Made by a program: the position numbers and the translations under genes
Notes under the pieces: generated by a model
What the model saw: the letters and a program-made list of their open reading frames with translations, nothing else
Told to the model about the DNA's origin: nothing
Databases searched by the model: none
In this document: positions 20,444 to 29,227 of the stretch, in pieces
How the letters are laid out: each line of letters starts with the position of its first letter
How positions within the stretch are numbered: the stretch's first letter is position 1
DNA from: VXYL01 sp965199875
Lineage (GTDB): Bacteria; Pseudomonadota; Gammaproteobacteria; Pseudomonadales; Azotimanducaceae
Assembly: GCA_965199875.1 (NCBI GenBank)
Contig: OZ241346.1
Coordinates: 682,001 to 746,000 of the forward strand
Length of the DNA stretch: 64,000 bases
Reading direction: 5' to 3'

Positions 20444-22534
20444 ATGCCGCACCCCGCACCCCGCCATCGTGCTGTGCCGAACGCGGTGCAGGGCGATGGC
20501 GCGGCGTCGCCTCCGAGCGCGGAAGACCCGGTTCCCGCAGAGGTCAGAAAAGCCCAGCAACTGCTGGCGCAAGGCGCGCCGGGCGACGCGGAACGCCTGC
20601 TGCTGGCGCTGCTGCGCCACGCGCCGAAGGACATCGAGGCGCACTACGCCTTGGCGGTGGCGCACCGCCATCAGCACAAGTGGACGCTCGCGTTGCAGAC
20701 GCTCAAGGGCGTCTTGGAACTGAAGCCCGGTTTCGGACGGGCTTGGCAGGAAGTCGGCTACAACCACATCGCCATGCGCCAGTTCGCGCGCGCCATGGCT
20801 GCCTTCGAGGAAGCCACCGCCGCCGACCCGTCGCTGATCAACAGCTGGAAGTGCCTCGCCAAGCTCTACCAGGAACACGCCAGCGCCGATTCCACCGAGA
20901 CCGTGCGCAAGCTGGCGATGGCGCAGGATCAGGTCGAATCCTTGAGCGCGCTGCCTGCCGAGCTGCTGGCGGTGAGCAGCTACCTGGCCGAGGGCCAGTT
21001 CGAGGACGCCGAACGCCTGTGCAAGCACTTCCTGCGCGGCAACAAGACCCACGTCGAAGGCATGCGCCTGTTGGCCGAGATCGCCACCCGCAACCGCGTC
21101 TTCGACGAGGCCGAGTTTCTGCTCGACAGCTGCGTCGCCTTCGAGCCGCGGCACAAGAACGCCCGCATCCAATACGCCAACATCCTGCTGCGCGTGCAGA
21201 AGTTCGCCAGCGCCTACGAGCAGACCAGCCGACTGCTGCGCGAACACCCGGACGACACCGGCATCGTCCGCTCGCTGCACGCCGCGGCCTGCAACGGCGT
21301 CGGCAAGAGCGCCGAGGCCATCGAACACTACCGCCAGCTGATGCGTTCCCATCCCGGCAACCACCTGTATCCGGTGTCCCTCGCCCACGTGTACAAGGCC
21401 GACGGCGACATCGACGCCGCCGTGGCGCTGTACCAGGAGGCCTACCGCAGAAAGCCGGACCACGGCGACGCCTACTGGAGCCTGGCGAACACCAAGTCCT
21501 ACGTTTTCACCAGCGACGAAGTCGAACGGATGAAGGCCGTCGAGGCCGAACCCGCTACCGGCGAAGAAGACCGGCTGCAGATCTGCTTCGCGCTCGGCAA
21601 CGCCCACGAAACCGCCGGCGACTACGAGGCCGCGTTCAAGCGCTTCAGCAGGGGCAACGCGCTGAAGCAGGCGCGCGCCCAGCACAGCGCCGAGCAGCTG
21701 CAGGTGCGCGTGGGCAGCCAGATGCAGGTATGCGCCAGGGAACTCTTCGAGCGTCGCGCCGGGCTTGGCTGCGAAGCCGCGGACCCGATCTTCATCGTCG
21801 GGCTGCCACGGGCCGGCTCCACTTTGCTGGAGCAGATTCTCGCATCCCATTCCCAAGTGGACGGCACCATGGAACTGCACAACGTGCTGAACCTCGCCAA
21901 ACGCCTGCGCGGTCGCGACGAACGCCCCGGCCAGCCACGCTATCCGCGCATCCTGGGGGAGCTGGAAGACAGCTACTTCCGGCGTTTCGGCGAGCAGTTC
22001 ATCGACGACACCCGCCCATACCGCGGCGACGCCCCGTTCTTCATCGACAAGATGCCGAACAACTTCTTCCACGTCGGCCTGATCAAGCTCATCCTGCCCA
22101 ACGCCAAGGTGATCGACGCCCGCCGACATCCGCTGGCGTGCTGCTTCAGCGGCTTCAAGCAGCTGTTCGGCGAAGGCCAGGAGTTCACCTACGGCCTGCG
22201 CGAAGTCGGCAACTACTACCGGCAGTACGTGAAGCTGATGGACCACTGGGACGACGTGCTGCCCGGCTTCGTGCTGCGCGTTCAGCACGAAGACGTGGTG
22301 GACGATCTCGAAGGCCAGGTGCGCCGCCTGCTCGACTTCTGCGCCCTGCCCTTCGAGCCGGCCTGCGTCGAGTTCCATCGCACCGAGCGCAGCGTCCGCA
22401 CGCCCAGCTCCGAGCAAGTGCGCCAACCCATCTACCGCAGCGGCTTGCAGCAGTGGCGGAACTTCGAACCGTGGCTGGACCCTCTGAAGGAAGCGCTGGG
22501 GCCCGAGGTGCGCGAGCGCTACGGGATCGACTAA
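20444..22534 (+). CDS. TPR-repeat sulfotransferase
   Basis: 696 residues. The first 400 are a run of tetratricopeptide repeats (for example IEAHYALAVAHRHQHKWTLA, YEAAFKRFSRGNALKQA). The C-terminal 270 residues form a PAPS-dependent sulfotransferase: 5'-phosphosulfate loop IFIVGLPRAGSTLLEQILA near 446-464, then ELHNVLNLAKRLRG and IDKMPNNFFHVGLI, RHPLACCFSGFKQLF (3'-phosphate binding region). The acceptor is unknown; relatives include tyrosylprotein-sulfotransferase-like and carbohydrate-acting enzymes. No signal peptide, so cytosolic. The gene follows the TonB receptor by 45 bases and precedes the Calx-beta-like repeat protein by 12, suggesting one transcript. Confidence 0.88.
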   Translation: MPHPAPRHRAVPNAVQGDGAASPPSAEDPVPAEVRKAQQLLAQGAPGDAERLLLALLRHAPKDIEAHYALAVAHRHQHKWTLALQTLKGVLELKPGFGRAWQEVGYNHIAMRQFARAMAAFEEATAADPSLINSWKCLAKLYQEHASADSTETVRKLAMAQDQVESLSALPAELLAVSSYLAEGQFEDAERLCKHFLRGNKTHVEGMRLLAEIATRNRVFDEAEFLLDSCVAFEPRHKNARIQYANILLRVQKFASAYEQTSRLLREHPDDTGIVRSLHAAACNGVGKSAEAIEHYRQLMRSHPGNHLYPVSLAHVYKADGDIDAAVALYQEAYRRKPDHGDAYWSLANTKSYVFTSDEVERMKAVEAEPATGEEDRLQICFALGNAHETAGDYEAAFKRFSRGNALKQARAQHSAEQLQVRVGSQMQVCARELFERRAGLGCEAADPIFIVGLPRAGSTLLEQILASHSQVDGTMELHNVLNLAKRLRGRDERPGQPRYPRILGELEDSYFRRFGEQFIDDTRPYRGDAPFFIDKMPNNFFHVGLIKLILPNAKVIDARRHPLACCFSGFKQLFGEGQEFTYGLREVGNYYRQYVKLMDHWDDVLPGFVLRVQHEDVVDDLEGQVRRLLDFCALPFEPACVEFHRTERSVRTPSSEQVRQPIYRSGLQQWRNFEPWLDPLKEALGPEVRERYGID

Positions 22535-22546
22535 CCCGAATGTAGT

Positions 22547-25500
22547 ATGGTTCCGACCATGTATCCGTGCCGGCAAGCCGCCCTTGATGCACGCGCCCTA
22601 GCGGGATGGTCGCGCTGCCTGGCCGTGATCGCGCTCTTGTGGTGCTGCCCGGTCCTGGCGCAGAGCAACGCCCCGACCATCGTTCTCGGCCTCGCGGATG
22701 GCGACTTGGCGACCGGCTGCGCGAGCGCCGAGCTGCCGTGCCTGGCGGAGAACGCCGGATCGGTATCCGTGACGATGTCGTTGGACGATGCGCCGGCTTC
22801 CGGCGGCTACCGGAGGTGCTCGCTGGAAGTCGCCAGCGGCGCCAACACGGCCACCCTGCGCAGCGACTACCGCCTGCCGACGGATACCGTTCGGCTGACG
22901 GCGCAGAACAACTGGCAAGCGTCGCTGACGCTGACCATCCTGCCGGACGGGACCGAAGAAGGCACGGAAACACTGACCATCCAAGGCAGGTGCGGCGGCA
23001 CGGTCGGCGGCACCACGCCGCGCCACAGGGACTTGCAGGCGACCCCCCTGACCGTGCAGATCGTCGATGAGGCAAGCGACCCGCCGCCGGACCCGCCCGA
23101 CCCGCCGGATCCGCCGCCGCCGGATCCGCCCCCCGAACCGCCTCCGCCGCCAGCAACGACGCCCACGATCGTGCTCAGCCTTGGCGCGGACGCGCCGACG
23201 TCGGACCAGTGCGAGTCCACCCACATCCCCTGCCTGCCGGAAGACGCTGGCGGCGTGGCGGTGACGATGTCGCTCGACGACCCTCCGGGACAGGGCACCT
23301 ATCGGAGCTGCATCATCGAAGTGGCAGAGGGAACGAACACGGCGACCAAGGACGAAGACTACGAGCTGCAGGACCGAACCTACGAGCGTCGCCTTTCCGC
23401 GGGGGAGAACTGGCGGGCTCAGTTCGTGGTCACGCTGTTGACGGACGAACTTGCCGAAGACACCGAGACGTTCACCATTCAAGGCAAGTGCGGCGGCACC
23501 GGCAAGGACACGGTCCCCGATCACCATCAACTGCTGGCAACGCCGCTGGCGGTGCAGATCGCCAACGTCGAGGCCGCGAGCCCGCCTCCGCCGCAACCCC
23601 CGCCGCCACCGCCCCCACCGCCCCCACCGCCGCCTTCGCCACCGCCGCCTCCACCGGCAAGTTCCACGTCCACCATCGTCATCGCCTTGGACGCGGCGGG
23701 CCTCTCCGAGCAGTGCGAAAGCGCCGCCTGGCCTTGCGTTCCGGAAGACGCCGGCACGGTAACGGTGACCATGGAGATCGACAATCCGCCCGACCAAGGC
23801 GGCTACCGAACGTGCTTGCTCGAAGTGGTCGACGACGGGCCGAACACGGCGATCAGCGGCCAGGACTACCGCCTGCCGGAACGCATCGGCGACCGGGCGC
23901 GGTTGAACGCCGAAGGCGGCTGGAGCGCGACGCTGCCGCTCGCCATTCTGGCGGACCGGCTGACCGAGCACACCGAATGGTTCACCGTTCAAGGCACGTG
24001 CGGCGGCACCGTGGGCGACACCGAGCCCGGACACTCGGAGCTGCAAGCCACGCCGCTGACGGTGCAGATCCTCAATGTCGAAAACGCGGCGCCACCGCCG
24101 CCTCCCCCTCCGCCGCCGCCGCCGCCACCGCCGTCGCCAAGCTCCACATCCACCGTCGTCATCGCGGTGGACGCGGGCGACTTCACAGGCCAGTGCGAAA
24201 GCGCCGCCTGGCCTTGCGTCCCGGAAGACGCCGGCACCGTGACGGTGACCATGGAGATCGACAATCCACCCGACCAAGGCGGCTATCGAACGTGCTTGCT
24301 CGAAGTGGTCGACGACGGGCCGAACACGGCGATCAGCGGCCAGGACTACCGCCTGCCGGAACGCAGCGGCGACCGGGCGCGGTTGCACGCTGCGAACGGC
24401 TGGAGCGCGACGCTGCCGCTCGCCATTCTGGCGGACCGGCTGACCGAGCACACCGAGTGGTTCACCGTTCAAGGCACATGCGGCGGCACCGTGGGCGACA
24501 CCGAACCCCGACACACGGAGCTGGAAGCCACGCCGCTGACGGTGCAGATCGCCAACGTCGAAAGCGAAGGGCCGCCTCCGCCTCCCCAGCCGCCCCCGCG
24601 GCCGCCCGACGACCCTCCGACCCTTGTCCTCGGCTTGGCGTCGGCGGAGACCTCGCCTGGCGAGTGCGCCGGCAACGACGCTCCGTGCCTGATCGAGAGC
24701 GTCGGTACCGTGCAGCTGACGATCTCGCTACGCGACCCGCCCGCCCAAGGCACCTACCGAACCTGTCTGCTGGAAGTGGCCTCCGGGCCGAACACCGCCA
24801 CCGCCGGCGAAGACTATCGCCTGCCGGAACGCAGCGGCGATCGCGCTCGGCTTGCTGCCAGCAACGGCTGGCGAGCAACCCTGCCCCTCGAGATTCTGAT
24901 CGATGGGGTCGAAGAAGGCACCGAGACGCTCACCGTGCAAGGCAAGTGCGGCGGCAGCACCAGCGACACCACGCCCCGGCACACGGAACTGGCCGCTACC
25001 CCGTTCACGATGCAGATAGCCGATGGGCCGAGTTCGCCGCAGATCGCCTCCGCGGTGCCGGACATCGCCCTCCTTCCCGGCGACCGTCTGACCGTCGACC
25101 TCAACCGGACCTTCGCCTCCGCCGACGGCGAAGCCCTCGAGTTCGACGCCTGGACCGACCCGCCGGCTTCGTTGGACATGAACCTGGGCGGCGGAATGCT
25201 CACGATCATCGTCGACGACGACGAACCGGCGCGCACCGCAACCGTCACCCTGCAGGCGACCACCCAGCCATCGCGCTTGAGCAGCGAAGACAGCTTTGCA
25301 CTGACCATACGGCCGCCGGCGAACCGCAACGCCGTGCTGCAACCCGGTACCGAAGCCCGCTTCGAACTCCCACCAATCGCCGAGCGTTCTTCGACGGCTT
25401 CGCCAAGCCGCCACTTCCGCTACTCCGCCATCGCCAGCGTCGAAGGGCTGGTCGAAATCCGCATCGCCAACGGCTGGATGACGCTGCGCCACGCGCCGGA

Positions 25501-25687
25501 TCAGGAAGGCGAGGCCATCGTCGAGCTGACGGCCTCAACCGGCACCGGCGTCGACATCGTGCGCCACTACCGGGTCACCGTCTTGGCGCCAGCGCGTCCC
25601 TGGCTGCGCGGCTGGCGCATCGGCCTGATGGCAACGTCAACGGTGGCGGCGGCGACGTCCACGGCAGAACGCCTTTCGAGCGAGTAA
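22547..25687 (+). CDS. Secreted protein with five cysteine-bearing Calx-beta-like modules
   Basis: 1046 residues (1042 from the in-frame ATG at 22559). A signal sequence (LAVIALLWCCPVLAQ) precedes five modules of about 130 residues, joined by linkers of proline with D, E, Q or S. Each module opens TIVL/TLVLxL, has paired cysteines (C-x6/7-C, e.g. QCESAAWPCVPEDAG), then YRxCxxEV, DYRLP and GKCGG/GTCGG, the last resembling the E-x-ETFTI turn of Calx-beta domains. Four cysteines per module suggests two disulfides. Modules 3 and 4 are almost identical in DNA. Residues 830-990 look like cadherin/Ig-type folds, followed by a hydrophobic segment and short tail. Likely surface-exposed or periplasmic; function unknown. 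Confidence 0.75.
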   Translation: MVPTMYPCRQAALDARALAGWSRCLAVIALLWCCPVLAQSNAPTIVLGLADGDLATGCASAELPCLAENAGSVSVTMSLDDAPASGGYRRCSLEVASGANTATLRSDYRLPTDTVRLTAQNNWQASLTLTILPDGTEEGTETLTIQGRCGGTVGGTTPRHRDLQATPLTVQIVDEASDPPPDPPDPPDPPPPDPPPEPPPPPATTPTIVLSLGADAPTSDQCESTHIPCLPEDAGGVAVTMSLDDPPGQGTYRSCIIEVAEGTNTATKDEDYELQDRTYERRLSAGENWRAQFVVTLLTDELAEDTETFTIQGKCGGTGKDTVPDHHQLLATPLAVQIANVEAASPPPPQPPPPPPPPPPPPPSPPPPPPASSTSTIVIALDAAGLSEQCESAAWPCVPEDAGTVTVTMEIDNPPDQGGYRTCLLEVVDDGPNTAISGQDYRLPERIGDRARLNAEGGWSATLPLAILADRLTEHTEWFTVQGTCGGTVGDTEPGHSELQATPLTVQILNVENAAPPPPPPPPPPPPPPSPSSTSTVVIAVDAGDFTGQCESAAWPCVPEDAGTVTVTMEIDNPPDQGGYRTCLLEVVDDGPNTAISGQDYRLPERSGDRARLHAANGWSATLPLAILADRLTEHTEWFTVQGTCGGTVGDTEPRHTELEATPLTVQIANVESEGPPPPPQPPPRPPDDPPTLVLGLASAETSPGECAGNDAPCLIESVGTVQLTISLRDPPAQGTYRTCLLEVASGPNTATAGEDYRLPERSGDRARLAASNGWRATLPLEILIDGVEEGTETLTVQGKCGGSTSDTTPRHTELAATPFTMQIADGPSSPQIASAVPDIALLPGDRLTVDLNRTFASADGEALEFDAWTDPPASLDMNLGGGMLTIIVDDDEPARTATVTLQATTQPSRLSSEDSFALTIRPPANRNAVLQPGTEARFELPPIAERSSTASPSRHFRYSAIASVEGLVEIRIANGWMTLRHAPDQEGEAIVELTASTGTGVDIVRHYRVTVLAPARPWLRGWRIGLMATSTVAAATSTAERLSSE
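23664..24570 (+). repeat. 480-bp tandem duplication inside the repeat protein gene
   Basis: Modules 3 and 4 repeat with a period of exactly 480 bases (CAGTGCGAAA at 23711 and 24191), including long identical stretches through the YRTCLLEV and DYRLPER parts. The other modules are clearly diverged, so this is the newest duplication in the gene. Confidence 0.85.
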
Positions 25688-25821
25688 GCGCCAGCTTGGG
25701 ACACCGAAACCCACGCGCGAACAAACGAATGCGGATGGATATTCGGTGGCGAAGTGTTCGGAGCCGCCGGCCGCTCCGACCAACAAGCGAGGGCTGACGG
25801 CTTGCCGACGCTGTCAGCAGC

Positions 25822-26412
25822 TCAGTCCGCCAGCTCTCGGCACTCCGCGTGGCGGAAACAGCTCGCCAAGTGGTCGTTCACCATGCCGGTGGCTTGCATG
25901 TGCGCGTAGACGATGGTGGTGCCCACGAAACCGAAGCCGCGGCGCTTCAAGTCCTTGCTGATGCAGTCGGAGAGCGGGCTGGTTGCTGGCACTTCCGCCA
26001 TCGACCGCCAGCGATTCTGCACGGGTTTGCCATCCACGAAGTGCCAGATGTAGTTCGAGAAGCTGCCCCACTCCTCCTGCACAGCGAGGAAAGCGCGCGC
26101 GTTCTGCCGGGTGCTGAACACCTTGAGCCGATTCCGAACGATGCGCGGATTGTTCAAGAGTCGCTGCAACGTTCGGTCGCTGTAGCGCGCCACCTTGGCC
26201 GGATCGAAGTTGTCGAACGCCGCCCGATAGCCTTCGCGCTTGCGCAGCACCGTGATCCAGGCGAGGCCGGCCTGCGCTCCCTCCAGCACGAGGAACTCGA
26301 ACAAGGCGCGGTCGTCGCGTAGCGGCACGCCCCACTCCTCGTCGTGGTAGCGCACATAGAGGTCGTCGTCCCCGCACCAGCTGCAGCGTTTGGCCAAGGC
26401 GCCCTCGTCCAT
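25822..26412 (-). CDS. tag: DNA-3-methyladenine glycosylase I
   Basis: Base-excision repair enzyme that removes 3-methyladenine. The 196-residue protein shows the Tag signature: RCSWCG near the start (zinc cysteine), YHDEEWGVPLRDD, the active-site stretch EGAQAGLAWITVLRKREGYR, and the C-terminal histidine/cysteine zinc ligands in AHMQATGMVNDH and SCFRH. Starting at ATG 26412 gives the usual N-terminus; the frame is open for 26 more codons upstream without similarity. It is transcribed away from nirB. Single-gene unit, constitutive in most bacteria; no operator noticed. Confidence 0.93.
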   Translation of the reverse strand: MDEGALAKRCSWCGDDDLYVRYHDEEWGVPLRDDRALFEFLVLEGAQAGLAWITVLRKREGYRAAFDNFDPAKVARYSDRTLQRLLNNPRIVRNRLKVFSTRQNARAFLAVQEEWGSFSNYIWHFVDGKPVQNRWRSMAEVPATSPLSDCISKDLKRRGFGFVGTTIVYAHMQATGMVNDHLASCFRHAECRELAD

Positions 26413-26650
26413 AGCGGCTACCGTGGCAGCCTCATGCCGCGTCCGTCGCACCATGCGAACCATGTTGGCGAACGCGACCAGCCCCGTCAAACGGCGTCAC
26501 CGCGTCACCGCCGTTGGCCCTTGTCTTGCGGAAGCGCCTGCAAAAGCACCGAAAGCAAGGCACGCGCCATCACGGTGCAGACGCGCGGCGGATAGCACCA
26601 CCGCTGCGCCAACCTCGTTCCACTTCATGGCCGCCTGTTGGTTGCGTTGG

Positions 26651-26666
26651 TGGCACGGTTATTGCT
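26651..26666 (+). promoter_or_regulatory. Sigma-54 promoter upstream of nirB
   Basis: TGGCACGGTTATTGCT matches the -24/-12 consensus TGGCACG-N4-TTGCW exactly. The -12 GC is at 26664-26665, so transcription should begin near 26677, almost at the nirB ATG (26679). Confidence 0.88.
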
Positions 26667-26678
26667 GTAGCAACCGGC

Positions 26679-29219
26679 ATGAACGCAGCCCCCGCCACGA
26701 ACGCCCGTGTCCGCCGCCATGTGCTGGTCGTTGGCAACGGCATGGTCGGCCATCGCTTCGCCGAGCTCGCCGCCGCCGTGCCGGGGGTGGCGGTCACCGT
26801 GTTCGGCGAGGAATCGCGCCCAGCCTACGACCGCGTTCACTTGAGCGAGTACTTCAACGGCACCGGCGCGGAGGACCTCGCGCTGCCGGCGTTGCCGGCG
26901 GGCGTAACCGTGTACGCCGGCGAGGGCGTGGCGGAGATCGACCGCGAGGGGAAGTGCCTATGCACCAGCCAAGGTCGGCGCGTGGGCTACGACGTGCTTG
27001 TGCTCGCCACCGGCTCCTACCCCTTCGTGCCGCCCATCGACGGGCGCGATCTGCCCCACTGCCACGTCTACCGCACCATTGAAGACTTGGATGCGATCCA
27101 AGCATCCGGTGCCGGGGCCGAAATCGGCGTGGTGGTCGGCGGCGGTCTGCTCGGCCTCGAAGCCGCCAACGCGCTCACGAACATGGGCCTCGCCACGCAC
27201 GTCGTGGAGTTCGCGCCCGGCCTCATGAACGCCCAGCTGGACGCCGGCGGCGGCGCGATGCTGCGCGGCATGATCGAGGACTTGGGCGTGACGGTACACA
27301 CTGGCAAGAACACGCTGCGCATCGTCGCCGCAGGTGGCGACGGGGGCGAATCAGCTCGTCAGCGCATGGAGTTCGCCGACGGCGACACGTTGGAAACGGA
27401 TGTGGTGGTGTTCTCCGCCGGCATTCGTCCCCGCGACGAGTTGGCGCGGCAGTGCGGACTGGACGTTGGCGAACGCGGCGGCATCGTCGTCGACGAGCAC
27501 TGCCGGACATCGGATGCCAGCATCTTCGCCATCGGCGAATGCGCCCTTTACGACGGCCGCATCTTCGGCTTGGTCGCGCCCGGCTACGACATGGCGAAGG
27601 TGGCGGCAAGCGCACTGGCCGGAGACGCGGACGTTGCCTTTCGCGGCGCCGACATGAGCACCCAGCTGAAGCTGCTCGGCGTGGACGTGGCCAGCATCGG
27701 CGACGCCCATGGACGAACGCGGGGGGCGTCCGCCTACACCTACGTCGACGAGCGCGAGCATGTGTACAAGCGCATTGTCGTGAACAAGACCGGCAAGAAG
27801 CTGCTCGGCGCCGTGCTGGTGGGCGACACGGCGGACTACGGCACGTTGCTGCAGACGATGCGCAGCGAACTGACGCTGCCGAAGCATCCCGACGCGCTGA
27901 TCCTGCCCGCGCGCGAAGGCGGCGGAATGCCCGCCGAAGCGGTTGCGGCGCTGCCGGACGATGCGCAGATCTGTTCCTGCCACGATGTCTCGAAAGGCGC
28001 CCTGGTCGCTGCCGTCGAGGACGGCTGCACCACACTCGGCGCACTGCGCGGCTGCACCAAGGCGAGTACCGGCTGCGGGGGCTGCACGCCGCTGGTGACG
28101 CAGTTGCTGAACGCGGAGCTCGAAAAACGCGGCTTCGAGATCAACACCGATCTCTGCGAACACTTCCCGCACACGCGCCAGGAGCTGTACCACTTGGTGC
28201 GCGTGGAGGGCACCACCGCGTTCGACGAATTGATAGAGAAGCATGGCAGGGGCCTCGGCTGCGACATCTGCAAGCCCGCCGTGGCATCGATCCTCGCCTC
28301 CTGCTGGAACGCCCATGTGCTCGAAGCCTCGCGCGCCCCGCTGCAGGACACCAACGACCACTTTCTCGCCAACATGCAGACGAACGGCACCTATTCCATC
28401 GTGCCCCGCGTGCCCGGCGGCGAGATCAGGCCGGACAAGCTCATCGCGCTCGGGCAAGTAGCGAAGAAATACGACCTCTACACGAAGATCACCGGCGGCC
28501 AGCGCATCGACCTGTTCGGTGCCCAAGTTCACGAACTGCCGCTCATCTGGCGCGAACTGATCGACGCCGGCTTCGAGACCGGCCACGCCTACGGCAAAGC
28601 CGTGCGCACCGTGAAGTCCTGCGTCGGCAACACCTGGTGCCGCTACGGCGTCCTCGACAGCGTTGGCATGGCCATCGCCATCGAGAACCGCTACAAGGGC
28701 TTGCGCGCACCGCACAAGCTCAAGTTCGCCGTCTCCGGCTGCACCCGCGAATGCGCCGAGGCGCAGAGCAAGGACGTGGGCGTGATCGCCACGGAAATCG
28801 GCTGGAACCTCTACGTCTGCGGCAACGGCGGCATGCGGCCCCGCCACGCCGATCTGTTCGCCACTGGCCTTGACGATGCGCGTTTGATCCAACTGATCGA
28901 CCGCTTCCTGATGTTCTACATCCGCACGGCGGACCGGTTGCAGCGCACTTCGGTGTGGCTCGAGAATCTGGAGGGCGGCCTCGATTATCTGAAGTCCGTC
29001 GTGATCGACGACAAGCTAGGGCTGGTTGCGGACCTCGAAGCGGAAATGGCCCATGTGGTGGGCACCTACGAGTGCGAGTGGAAGACGACGATAGAGGATG
29101 CGGAGAAGCTCAAGCGCTTTCGCACGTTTGTGAACAGCGAGCGGGAGGATGACTCGCTGGTCTTTGTACGGGAGCGGGGGCAGAGGAGGCCGGCGGTGGC
29201 GTCGGAGGTGGCTGATTAG
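26679..29219 (+). CDS. nirB: Assimilatory nitrite reductase large subunit, NAD(P)H-dependent
   Basis: Reduces nitrite to ammonium with siroheme, [4Fe-4S] and FAD. About 846 residues. FAD-binding GNGMVGHRFAELAA at the N-terminus, NAD-binding VVGGGLLGLEAANAL near 150, a BFD-like [2Fe-2S] domain (CSCHDVSKGALV ... CTKASTGCGGCTPLV, about 430-475), the sulfite/nitrite reductase ferredoxin-like half, and the siroheme/[4Fe-4S] cysteines in SCVGNTWCRYG and SGCTRECAEA. A sigma-54 promoter lies directly upstream. The ATG at 26679 would give an almost leaderless mRNA; an in-frame GTG at 26721 is possible but would cut into the dinucleotide-binding strand. NirD, normally next, is 2.4 kb away behind two ATPase genes. 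Confidence 0.94.
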   Translation: MNAAPATNARVRRHVLVVGNGMVGHRFAELAAAVPGVAVTVFGEESRPAYDRVHLSEYFNGTGAEDLALPALPAGVTVYAGEGVAEIDREGKCLCTSQGRRVGYDVLVLATGSYPFVPPIDGRDLPHCHVYRTIEDLDAIQASGAGAEIGVVVGGGLLGLEAANALTNMGLATHVVEFAPGLMNAQLDAGGGAMLRGMIEDLGVTVHTGKNTLRIVAAGGDGGESARQRMEFADGDTLETDVVVFSAGIRPRDELARQCGLDVGERGGIVVDEHCRTSDASIFAIGECALYDGRIFGLVAPGYDMAKVAASALAGDADVAFRGADMSTQLKLLGVDVASIGDAHGRTRGASAYTYVDEREHVYKRIVVNKTGKKLLGAVLVGDTADYGTLLQTMRSELTLPKHPDALILPAREGGGMPAEAVAALPDDAQICSCHDVSKGALVAAVEDGCTTLGALRGCTKASTGCGGCTPLVTQLLNAELEKRGFEINTDLCEHFPHTRQELYHLVRVEGTTAFDELIEKHGRGLGCDICKPAVASILASCWNAHVLEASRAPLQDTNDHFLANMQTNGTYSIVPRVPGGEIRPDKLIALGQVAKKYDLYTKITGGQRIDLFGAQVHELPLIWRELIDAGFETGHAYGKAVRTVKSCVGNTWCRYGVLDSVGMAIAIENRYKGLRAPHKLKFAVSGCTRECAEAQSKDVGVIATEIGWNLYVCGNGGMRPRHADLFATGLDDARLIQLIDRFLMFYIRTADRLQRTSVWLENLEGGLDYLKSVVIDDKLGLVADLEAEMAHVVGTYECEWKTTIEDAEKLKRFRTFVNSEREDDSLVFVRERGQRRPAVASEVAD

Positions 29220-29227
29220 CTTGATTC

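Noticed and set aside
17216..22576. A 1786-codon open frame on the minus strand opposite the TonB receptor and sulfotransferase
   Set aside because: It is the GC-driven shadow of two well-supported plus-strand genes and shows no domain likeness.
26550..26620. GCAC...GGTGC pairs upstream of nirB as NtrC sites
   Set aside because: The spacing between half-sites (10 bases) does not fit NtrC sites, and the second candidate has a poor right arm.
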